A stretch of 64,000 nt of DNA. Origin: Letharia columbiana. Lineage: Eukaryota > Ascomycota > Lecanoromycetes > Lecanorales > Parmeliaceae. The notes under the pieces are model-generated. The model searched no databases and had not been told where the DNA came from. It saw nothing but the letters and a program-made list of their open reading frames with translations. Below are positions 55,160 through 64,000 of the stretch, in pieces. Both the position numbers and the translations under genes were made by a program. How positions within the stretch are numbered: position 1 is the first letter of the stretch; every line of letters starts with the position of its first letter. The stretch covers positions 248,001 through 312,000 of the forward strand of contig NW_023501075.1 of NCBI RefSeq assembly GCF_014066305.1, in the 5' to 3' direction.

Positions 55160-56378
55160 TCATAGTTCCTCGTCCACATCCATGCTTCCAGTCTGGTGCC
55201 CATCCTGATGGCCGTTCGCTCCTTTGGTCTTTGCTACGGAAGCTTCTTTGTCTATCATTTGCCTTGACACTGACACGATGTTGTCTTCGATCAGTTGTTG
55301 ACCAACGTCTTCCAGATCTGTGAACAATTTAGCATGCAGGCACCATCGTCAACGAGGAAATCCAACGTACGCTTCTTCGGGTCAACCTTGCCGACATATC
55401 TCGTCTTCAATTGATCCTTCGTAAGCTCGGTCTCCTCCTTCACACGCTTCTCGTAGCCCTCCGCAAGCCCGACAAGCCTCTTCAGTTTGTCTTGGTTCTT
55501 TCCACCCTCTTCCCGAAAGTCGTCCATCTGTAATGCTTCTGTCCAGACATGCTTGTGCAAGTTCATCAACATATTCTCCTCAAGACCCGTCTTTCTGTAA
55601 TTGATACCTATGCTGTAGTAATGTCTATTCAGACCGTGGATGAGCGCTTGTATTGATGGCTTGTTCAAGTGACCGAGATTTGATGTCGTTTGCCGGGGCT
55701 CGTGGCCCATCATGAGGGTTTGGGGGTTGATTAATCGAAAAGCATCGATGACAACTTTGCCTTTGACTGATTGAATGGGATCGACAACTACTGCTACAGC
55801 ACGCGGAGTGAGCTGCTCGAAAGACTGTTGCGTGTTGATATCGACCGAAGATAGCCAGCAGCCAAATCCAGGATGTGAATGGTACCATCCCACGACAGTC
55901 TCTGGTCTGCATCCTGGTCAGCCTGGTAACTCTGAGAATATGCCCGAATCCACATGCCTGCCTGTCTGCCGTAGCATATCCATCATCTTAGTCTGAAATA
56001 CAGGGTCCACAGCTTCAACGCTGACACCTGTACCACTCTGGGGCATAGCAAAGACGTCAACGACGCGCACAGTATAGTCATCCACGAATTCGCCCAACAT
56101 CAACCCCATGACTTCCATGGGTACGCCGGCTCGGCCATGCCTTAACATTTTCAGGAGAGCTAAGGAGGATATGTAGACTGTCTCCGAATTATCGACGAGG
56201 TTGGAGTCCTTGACCGGCAACACAAGTCAGTACGTTGCTATCATAGCTTATACGCCCAAGGAGTACGTGAAGCAAGATGCTCGATGGTCCCCTCCGACTT
56301 GGGCTCACTTACGGCACCTGGAGGCGCTGAACTGCCACCCATCATACTCCCTCGCATCAAGCTGTTGAGGCGGTCCAT
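55160..56378 (-). CDS. RPN11: 26S proteasome deubiquitinase subunit Rpn11
   Basis: Rpn11 (PSMD14) is the zinc metalloprotease of the 19S lid that removes ubiquitin chains from substrates committed to degradation. Four exons were reconstructed: 56,378-56,313, 56,208-55,958, 55,906-55,371 and 55,317-55,160, giving 336 residues, the usual size. The start [10 protein letters not shown] is the conserved N-terminus. The JAMM active site is complete: Glu54 in [12 protein letters not shown], His115 and His117 in [12 protein letters not shown], Asp128 in SSVD. The C-terminus contains [20 protein letters not shown], restored by the last intron, and ends MDVDEEL. Introns are 104, 51 and 53 bp. The second uses a GC donor. 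The gene diverges from RPD3 and is almost certainly functional. Confidence 0.96.
55907..55957 (-). other. GC-AG intron in RPN11
   Basis: The exon ends ACAGGCAG and the intron begins GCATGT; it ends GATGCAG, with CTGAC as a likely branch point. Joining TQ-TG-AG with A-CCA gives [15 protein letters not shown], the invariant Rpn11 sequence. A GT donor four bases downstream (GTGGAT) would put the frame out. The length of 51 bp is normal for the fungus. Confidence 0.9.
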
Positions 56379-56709
56379 CGCGAACTTCTTCTAAGATATA
56401 GATTGATGTTTCTGTGTGACGAGATTTGGCGTAATTTGCTCCTTTTTGAAGTGCTGTATATCGTATTCGTTCGTGATGGAGTAGGCATTGTTGCGCGCTC
56501 AATCACTTCTCGGAGCTCCGCAAAATACGCTAGTAATGCTCTACTAGTCCCAAAGGGAAATGACCAACCACCGACTTTCCGTCAGCCCTACCCTTAGTCT
56601 CATGCTCGCTTTCACTGCTGGACTTTCTTCCTCCTCCATGTATAATTATCACAGCACTACAACGACTCCTTCTTGACACACCAAACCTGCGGCAAGGGAA
56701 CTATCAGCC
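56379..56709. promoter_or_regulatory. Divergent RPN11-RPD3 promoter region
   Basis: The start codons are 331 bp apart, so both promoters and 5' leaders share this space. A TATA-like word (TATAATTA) lies near 56,641 on the RPD3 side, after a pyrimidine-rich stretch (CTTTCTTCCTCCTCC) typical of fungal promoters. No copy of the yeast proteasome element GGTGGCAAA was seen. Confidence 0.7.
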
Positions 56710-58844
56710 ATGACATCTTTTGCCCCCGTGGACGTGCAGCTCACGGCGCCAACTGGTGCCGACAAGAAGACCGTTGCGTACTTCTACGATTCGGACGTGG
56801 GCAACTATGCCTATGTTGCGGGGCATCCCATGAAACCGCACCGAATTCGAATGGCTCACAGCCTGATTATGAACTATGGTCTATACAAAAAGATGGAGAT
56901 CTATGTAAGTCTTAAACCGCTCTGCAATCTGCACCTTCATTTTATTCCCCTCTGTCTGTCAGAAACCTGCGGGGGCACTGCGCCGATGTTCCTTCTCCAT
57001 CATGAGTGCTGGTGTGATTTCCACTATCTACAGGTTGCTGACATGCTTCACAGCGCGCCAAACCGGCTTCAAATCTCGAAATGACTCAATTCCACACGGA
57101 TGAGTACGTCGAATTCCTTAAGAAAGTGACGCCAGATAATATGGAAGCATATCAAAAAGAGCAAGGCCGTTTCAACGTGGGAGACGACTGCCCAGTCTTT
57201 GACGGTCTCTTCGAGTTTTGCGGCATCAGCGCAGGCGGCAGCATGGAGGGTGCTGCAAGGTTGAATCGCGGCAAATGCGATGTTGCGGTCAACTGGGCAG
57301 GCGGACTCCATCACGCAAAGAAGAGCGAAGCCAGTGGCTTCTGCTATATAAATGGTATGAAGTTACGTCCTCATGGACTGGGCCCAAGGCTGACTTCTGT
57401 AACTCAGACATCGTTCTTGGTATTCTCGAACTTCTCCGCTACAACCAGCGCGTACTTTACATCGATATCGACGTGCATCATGGTGACGGGGTTGAAGAAG
57501 CCTTCTACACGACGGATCGAGTCATGACCGTCTCATTCCACAAGTATGGTGAATACTTTCCCGGTACAGGCGAGCTCCGAGACATTGGTGTCGGCCAAGG
57601 AAAGAACTACTCCGTCAATTTTCCTTTACGAGACGGTATCGACGATAAATCTTACAAAGCCATCTTCGAGCCTGTCATCAAGAATGTTATGGAGTATTAC
57701 CGACCAGAGGCTATCGTGCTACAATGCGGGGGTGACAGTCTGTCAGGGGACCGTCTCGGGTGCTTCAACCTCAGCATGGCAGGGCACGCGAACTGCGTCA
57801 ATTACGTGAAGAGTTTTAATCTCCCGGTTCTGGTTCTTGGTGGAGGTGGTTACACAATGAGGAATGTCTCCCGTACGTGGGCCTATGAGACAGGTCTCCT
57901 TGTGGGGCAGAAGATGGGGCCTGAGTTGCCGTACAATGACTATTACGAGGTAAACAATCGAGACTATGGACTTTTTGATCTTCTACTGATGGCCACCTTA
58001 GTATTATGCACCTGATTACGAACTGGACGTCAAGCCGTCGAACATGGACAATGCAAACTCCATGGAATACCTCCAGAAGATCAAAGTTCAGGTCATCGAG
58101 AATCTCAAACGCACCACCTTCGCACCTTCCGTTCAAATGACCGACGTGCCACGTGATCCGGAGGGTATGAATGATGAAGCTGACGCTGAGCTTGACGATC
58201 TCGACGAGGATGAGAATCCTGACTCCAGATATACCAAACGCCGATGGGATAAATACATCGAGAAGGACGGCGAGCTCAGCGATAGCGAAGATGAAGACGA
58301 GAATGAAGCCAACGGCGTCCGAAGACAGCCCAATGCAACTAAAAGACGGCGAAATATGATGGACTACCAAAATCCGATGGCCGCAGCTGATGACAAGGAC
58401 ATCAGCGGCGTCGTTTCTGCACGAAGTGGTCGCAGTCGCATCGGCAGTGCGAATGGAGTGGGCTCACATACCGCATCAGATGCAGAAGGACCTCGTAGTG
58501 ATGAGAGCGAAGCCGAAACCTTCGATGGACCACGGGAAGATTCTCTGTCCTCAGGCGACCGGGAAGAAGACGAAGACATCGATATGGTTGATGAGCCAAT
58601 AGCCAATGGGACTGGACCAGCAGCAGGACCACAAGAAGCGACTCCTCCAGACTCACCGCCACCCGTCGCTGCCAATCCTACCGTCCCGGCGCATGTAGTT
58701 GACGACACAGGCAATGACGCAATGGATGAAGGTGATACCCTCGACGACCCCGAGTTTGCGAAGGAGGAAGGCCACGATGAGCGCGAGAAGGAGGATGTCA
58801 CGGCTGAAAAGGCAACAGAGGTCGTGGAGCGCTCGGAGCAGTGA
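56710..58844 (+). CDS. RPD3: Class I histone deacetylase (Rpd3/RpdA type)
   Basis: The zinc-dependent deacetylase acts on histone lysines in Rpd3/Sin3-type nuclear corepressor complexes. Four exons (56,710-56,904, 57,054-57,354, 57,408-57,949, 58,002-58,844; introns 149, 53 and 52 bp, all GT-AG) give 626 residues. Exon joins restore EIYRAKPA, CYINDIVLG and YYEYYAPDY. The catalytic core (about 20-390) is complete: His151-His152 in GGLHHAKK, zinc ligands Asp187, His189 and Asp275 (DIDVHHGDG and [11 protein letters not shown]), and Tyr314 in GGGGYTMRN. After about residue 390 comes a 230-residue acidic, low-complexity tail with [20 protein letters not shown] and KRRR; fungal RpdA proteins have such an extension, and it is reported to be essential in Aspergillus. 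A basic cluster may act in nuclear import. Confidence 0.96.
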
Positions 58845-60020
58845 TGAAATCAATCATCCTAGGCATTGCGCATGGAGTTAGGGTGTTTAGAGCATCAGCG
58901 GGCTTGGCGCATGGAGTGGGGACGACAGGTGTATGCATCTATGATACCACACGTTGTTTTGAATCCGTCTCTGAGCGAGAGAGAGCCATGTCCGTAGCTC
59001 TAGATTTGGGAGTTCATTGGGAACGGATCTAGCTCATTTTCTTTGTACATAAAACAACTTTTTCAACTTCTGGGTCACTGATACTGATCTGAACTTGTCT
59101 ACCTCAACAGTCGCCAAGCATAATCCGAATACCTCGTATGAGGAAAAGTATCAAAAATCGTTGCCTCAAAACGGTAACATGAGCAAAGAAGACAAAAGAA
59201 ACAACAAAAAGAGTGCGTGTTTCCCATTGTCTTTGAAGCATCGGGCTCCTGGTCGGGATTCAAGAGATGCGCCAGTGAGGAGCAGATCTGGATTGTCACA
59301 GGTGAGGAGAGCATGACAACTCTCTTGCTTCAACAAACTTCGACATTGCTGACATTCTTGACCAACACCGACGATAAATCACTGCAACCTTCTGTTTGCA
59401 ATGCTGCGGCATCTCGGGAAGGGGAACTTGAGAGCGATGTCGTGATATAGGCATCAAGCCCAGACTATTTGGCGTTGGAAAGCATTTGGGTCTCTGGAAG
59501 TCTGGGAAACACCTTCATGCCCAAATGGACCGATAACCAGCCAGGAATCGATTTGAACCGCCTATCTCAAGCAAACAGAGCGGAGTCTGATCGAGTTCAA
59601 ATCTTACAGTCGATGACAACCGTTTGGGGCCCCGAGCACGAAATTTGTGGACTCTTAACGTATAGGTACTAGAAAAGACAATGTCTGTTGGGGTGAGGCC
59701 ACCTGAATGTGTCAAAACCTGCAAGAGGTCCTGATGAAGAGCGGTAATGAAACGGAACCTCGTGAAGTTGTCGCTGAATTTTCTACGATAGTGGATTGAG
59801 AGCCAGTCCAGCAGTCGGGGTTTATCGTAGAAGCATGGCTTTTGCACTGAATGGTACGCTGGGAAAGTGTAGATATTAACTCCAGCAACGGTAAGATTGG
59901 TTTATCGGAAACACCACAAATCCGCACAAGCATACAATTACCACATCGTCTCATTGCACGTCTACCCTCCGCTGTGTCACAAAACGTCATTCGCCGCTTT
60001 GCTCTAGCAGATTCTGATCC
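58845..60020. other. Intergenic region
   Basis: The 1.18 kb between the RPD3 stop and the DUF6536 pseudogene stop probably holds the 3' end of RPD3 transcripts. A 12-bp word (GCGCATGGAGT) occurs twice at 58,867 and 58,906. Open frames here (for example 59,515-59,847 minus, 110 codons) match no family recognised and lack codon or intron support. No tRNA could be folded. Confidence 0.6.
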
Positions 60021-62380
60021 TCAGTGTTGTCTATCTAGACCCCCGTAAAGCTCGCCCACGACAGGCGCCGTCACCTCGAAACTTGTGAAACAGCAATGTC
60101 CGACGCCGTCCTTCGTGCTTACTACACCCCACATCAAGGGTTTATCGGCGGCGTCATCGTCCTCAGTCGGGTGACATGCAGCACTGATGGCGGCACTGCA
60201 ACTGCCGGCAAGTGGAATCCCGGGTTTGTATCTTCTGAAGCCGACCATAATTCCGAGGAGGACGACAATGGCGCCGAGTATGATGCCGTTGATGATGGCT
60301 ATGCATGAGTAGCCGACTGTTGAGTAGGAGGCACCGTTGTTCTTCTTGACCGCCGGCATAAAAAAAAGCCACTCGCGCCAGAAACAGGCTTTGTGTAACT
60401 AGCCAATGCAGCGTACCAGAGATGATTAAAAGGGGTACACCATATCTGTATGGTAGCTGCAAACGGTGTGTGGAACGTTGGAGGCCGCTGGGACTCGTCA
60501 CGCGAAGAGGTTTGCGATTGTGGGCATATTGATTCCATTCGTTGGCGAGAAACATACAAGTGAAGAGGCTGTTGTATGCGACGAACAAGAAAGGCAACAT
60601 CAATTGAGGGGAGTTAGTGACAAGAATTGTGTAGAGAAGTTCACTCGAACCGGGAAAGCTCAAGGACATCATTGTTGATTCTGAGGTGACAGTGCCATAA
60701 CCCATCTGCCATAGATAAGTCAAGCTTGGCACACTTGGCAGGATTGGGCTGGGCCAATTAAAATGCCAGGGCTTTAGTCCGAGCAAACAGCTGGCAGCTA
60801 TTAGCAAATAGATGCAACTGAAGAAAGGTGAGCGGACAGATCATCGAAAGAGGGTTGCAAGGTATGGGTGTTGAAAGGGGAGGAGAAAATGCGCGAAGAA
60901 CCTTCTATCACCCACAGAATGTTGCAGGTTAGCCATCGCTTCCAGCTGGCACATGATAGTCACTGATGCCGCAGACCCTTCCACTTCATCGGGGTGTTTC
61001 CCCACTTCTTTCCTGAAAATCCCCTTTTCCCTGCCAAGCACACGGCTTCTGTAGCAGGGTCCGCCCTGCGCAAAAAAGATTCCAACGCGTCACCGAGTGT
61101 CACCAAAGGCTGACATCCCTGGAGCCGCAGTGTCAAGAGCATGTATAAGATCTTGGCTAAGTTGCAGCATATGACGATACCCATGATGATTATGCTGAAT
61201 TGGACCTGACAGCGCTCTTCAATACGCTCGCTGAAGCAGTATTGAACGTGGTACGTATTTCCCTCATAACCAGAAACTTTCCAGCTTGCTGCATGCTGCA
61301 GGAGGTAAATTATATTTCTCTCGTTTTGCTGATATGGATTGTAGGATCCATTCATATTGCACTCCATAACGGAAAAAGGAATTTGAAACGAATCTAATTG
61401 GCACGCTAGCGTTGATATCGAGGGATATAACTAGCAGGTCTCCATGAGCCGACACAAACGTCTGGGTGTATGCTTTGATACACGCTTCATTGTCCAAATT
61501 TTCTCAGTCCAGTGCGTTTCAAGAATCATGTAGAGTATATTTGGAAAGAGGCTCCATGCTGTCTTTATTCACGGTAATAGACCAATTGTGAACAGTACCA
61601 TCGATCAACTCCGGTGAAGCTGCAAGCGCTGCGTATTCTTGCGATGCCAAAGTCGAGAAAACGGCGCTGTTGTACAACAGATGAAATGGTGCACCGGAGA
61701 TTGCAAAAATAAGCCAGAGGAGAGCCTTTTTTCGAGAGATCCTTATCAGATTCCGTACACTAGGAACGCCAATATCAAGCCATATCCTTTGAGCATTCGC
61801 TTTGTCAACCTCTTTGCGAGTAGGCGAAGCGAGGCATTGCATGCAGTAATTACTCGCACCTGAAAGTAGTGTGCTTAAGACATTTACGGCCATATGATGC
61901 CATAGACTCAGCTCCTTGGTCCTTCTGCAACTTCCTTCTTGAAAAGTTCCAAGTCCCCCAGCCACGGGGTATGTGCTGAATGCAACCGCAGTCAACACAA
62001 CGTTGACTATCAATACAGTCCCCGCGGTCGCGGCGCAAAGGGTGACTCCCATACGCCAGCCCTAAAATTATCTTGGTTTTCGGTGCTCTTCCTCGCGAAA
62101 GTCGCCAAGAGAGCCGTCATTGACTGCATCAGCCTTGGGATCGGCCAATCTAACCAAGGGGGTACTGCAAGACTGAAGTGAAACAGCATCAGGGTCCAGC
62201 ACCGGTGGACTTAGCCTGGACAAGAATGTGTTAGTGAAGCCGAAGCTCAAAGGGGTTGACTTACATATTGAAGTCTATCATTTCATGGTCATCTGCCACT
62301 GACTCGCCAGCAATATTGTGGTAGGCGTGAGAATTGCCCTGGGGCCATCGAGAGTGCCTCGCGCCTGGAAGTTTGGACAT
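60021..62380 (-). pseudogene. DUF6536 family membrane protein, broken
   Basis: This is a fungal integral membrane protein of unknown function. The start is MSKLPGARHSRW at 62,380; exon 1 ends 62,265, followed by a 49-bp intron with a CTAAC branch. The DUF6536 domain starts at GWRMGV (62,061) and contains ASNYCMQCLASPTR, WLDIGVPSVRNL and LLYNSAVF. Further conserved parts are DNEACIKAYTQTFVSA, VQYCFSERIEERC, PLVTLGDALESFL, a 98-bp intron (60,915-60,818), QRSTHRLQLPYRYGVPLL, HWLVTQSLF, and the end PLAGSCSAAISAACHP plus KPLMWGVV. These lie in shifting frames: stops near 61,520, a shift between about 61,270 and 61,320, an in-frame TGA at 60,960-60,962, and a one-base shift in a T8 run at 60,360-60,367. 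Two stops (TAA, TAG) before GWRMGV may instead lie in an intron. Probably a decayed gene. Confidence 0.82.
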
Positions 62381-63660
62381 CTTGGTTGCAAGGATTCTCG
62401 AGACCAGCCTCCCAAAGATCGGAAACCGTGGACTTAAGGACTCGACTGCACAGGGACGCTAGCTTTACACGCCCCGACATCCTCTGTTTTCGTTGTGCAT
62501 GGCTTGTGAAACTTGGCTACAGCCTCCTAGATGTGATACAATCTTCACTGGTAGCCACAGCTATATTCGGGATGTCGAATAAGTCGTTGTTATTAAGGAC
62601 CCATAGGTTTATAGTTTTTTATTTTTTAGAGATTTAACTTACTATTTTTGTAGTTGTTTATTTTGTGTTTTTTATTTTAATTTATAGTGGTGTCCCAACA
62701 GAGTGGTTGCGACAGCCATTCGGGCTGAACAGAACTCCCGCACCTCGGTCAAAGACAACCGATCGGGGCTCAGCATATACTGCTTCTAAGCTGCGGGCAT
62801 GCGATATTCGGAGGATCAAATTATTCTGTCATCGACATCTTGGTAAGAGTGAGAGCCGCGCTGGAAATATCGAGATCGCCTTATGTCTGAAAGACTCAAC
62901 ATCGCCGTTGCCAAAAGTCGAAGAAAGAAGTCGAAGACTAGGCACCATAGAACTGGAAAAGGTAGCCTTAAAAGACTCGACGGAGTGTAGCTGCTGGTTG
63001 TACACCCCTCCCAAATTCTCTATTCGCGTCATACATGACTTATCGAACGTAGTCACAGCCTCACATGCAGCATTTTCACACATTTCGAAGGAGTATGCTC
63101 TTCAAGGGTAGCACATTATTAGTGCAATCCCGACAGTGCGGTTTTAATAGTCCTTCAGGCCAGACAGAGTCTCAAAAGCTCGATCCGAGAGAGATTCCGA
63201 TCGATTGTTTGATGATCTGTCACACGCAGGAAAATCCAGGAGGGTTGCCGCTTCTGCGAGCTGCCTGTATTCTCGCAAGCCCAACTGTCGCGAGCGTCGG
63301 AGAAAAAGGAGTATTTGAATAACTGATGACTATACTGTGGAAGTGTGAGGTAGGAAAATTGTTTGTGTTAGTCTGAGAGTACTACGGAGGAAAGTGTGAC
63401 TTTGTAGCCCGACGCGTTAAGGCACGTCACATGACCCTTGGCGCCCTGGCGCCCTGTATTTCATGTATAGTAAAGTTTTTTTTAGAAGGAGTTTTTAGAT
63501 AGCTGGAAGTCTCGGCTTGACAACGATTAATCATGCCAAATTGAGAGTGATCAACGTTCAATACCGCTTTGATCCCGACAGTTTGCCTGAACCTGTGAGC
63601 CCGGCAAAGTAAGTGAACGAAGGTTGAAAAGCAACCGCAAATGTTCTCCCGTATCTCTAA
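62381..63660. other. Intergenic region upstream of the DUF6536 pseudogene
   Basis: The composition is normal, with an AT-rich patch at 62,600-62,690. It would include the pseudogene's former promoter. The longest frame (62,665-63,111, plus, 148 codons) starts in the AT-rich patch without a credible start context and matches nothing recognised. No gene is called. Confidence 0.55.
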
Positions 63661-63985
63661 AAAAACCAATAATAAAAAACTCCCCCCAAAAATTTTTTTT
63701 TTTTTAAATTTTAAAATTTCCCCCCCCCCTTTTTTTTTTTTTTTTTTTGGGGGGTGTTTTAAAAAAAAAAAAAAATTCCCAACCCCCCCCCCCCCCCCCC
63801 CCAAAAATTTTTTATTTAAAAAAAAATAATTTTTTTTTTTTAAAAACTAAAAAATTTTTTAATTTTTTTTTTTTTATATTTTTTTTTTTTTTTTTTTTTT
63901 TCCTTTTTTTTTTTTTTTTTTTTAAAAAATAAAAAAAATTTGGGGGGTTTTTGGGAAAAATTTTTTTTTTTTTTTTTTAAAAAAA
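63661..63985. repeat. Homopolymer-rich tract near the window end
   Basis: Runs of A, C, T and G follow each other (C9 then T18 then G6; C22; long T runs), with almost no ordinary sequence until GCATCCGCTGCCGTA at the end. It resembles the tract at 53,757-54,314 and likewise looks like an unreliable consensus. Open frames through it are meaningless. Confidence 0.75.
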
Positions 63986-64000
63986 GCATCCGCTGCCGTA

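Noticed and set aside
57218..58015. 265-codon frame beginning [11 protein letters not shown] overlapping the deacetylase
   Set aside because: Its first part is out of frame with exon 2 and it reads through two introns; only the exon 3 portion is real protein, already included in RPD3.
59540..59640. tRNA-like B-box words (GGTTCAAATC on the minus strand, GAGTTCAAATC on the plus strand)
   Set aside because: The T-arm stem does not pair beyond one base and no acceptor or D-arm could be formed.
59515..59990. Minus-strand frames of 110 and 92 codons between RPD3 and the DUF6536 pseudogene
   Set aside because: No family resemblance, overlapping frames on both strands, and no supporting splice structure.
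62665..63111. 148-codon plus-strand frame
   Set aside because: It begins in an AT-rich patch, has no recognisable domain, and an 84-codon frame runs opposite it; nothing separates it from chance.

Overview
The window comes from a filamentous ascomycete (Pezizomycotina). Three things point there: short spliceosomal introns (49-149 bp) in recognisable fungal genes, a fungus-specific DUF6536 membrane-protein family, and about 53.7 kb of DNA with the signature of repeat-induced point mutation (RIP). In that block CA and TG dinucleotides are almost absent, A+T is very high, and decayed transposons are full of stops in every frame.

Layout. (1) 1-53,750 is a RIP-mutated, nested repeat block with no intact gene. 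It holds a pair of about 1.9-kb inverted arms (start of window and 49.9-51.7 kb), a tandem array of about 280-bp units (2.0-3.6 kb), and two copies of a roughly 10-kb unit (about 3.3-21.36 kb and 29.25-39.87 kb). The unit copies are interrupted by later insertions: a complete Ty3/gypsy LTR retrotransposon (7,942-14,490, minus strand, 185-bp LTRs, GATAA target duplication), two copies of a 509-526-bp inverted-terminal-repeat element with a G-rich arm, an 854-bp element with long inverted repeats around a minisatellite that has escaped RIP (16,572-17,425), and several copies of a 0.4-0.6-kb family. A second gypsy reverse transcriptase relic lies near 24.1-24.3 kb. (2) 53,757-54,314 is a poly-A-rich stretch that looks like a damaged or artefactual consensus. 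(3) 54.3-63.6 kb is an ordinary-composition gene island: a 5'-incomplete F-box/2EXR-like gene, RPN11 (proteasome deubiquitinase, minus), the class I histone deacetylase RPD3/RpdA (plus), and a broken DUF6536 membrane-protein gene (minus). (4) 63,661-63,985 is a second homopolymer-rich stretch.

How the genes relate. RPN11 and RPD3 are intact housekeeping genes sharing a 331-bp divergent promoter; their exon structures were reconstructed from the family sequence and give proteins of 336 and 626 residues. The DUF6536 gene carries several frameshifts and stops although its two neighbours are clean, so it is probably a pseudogene, with sequence error as the alternative. The most unusual items are the un-RIPed long-TIR/minisatellite element, whose empty site can be read in the sister copy of the 10-kb unit; the G-rich MITE family, whose end coincides with the end of that unit; and a GC-AG intron inside RPN11.
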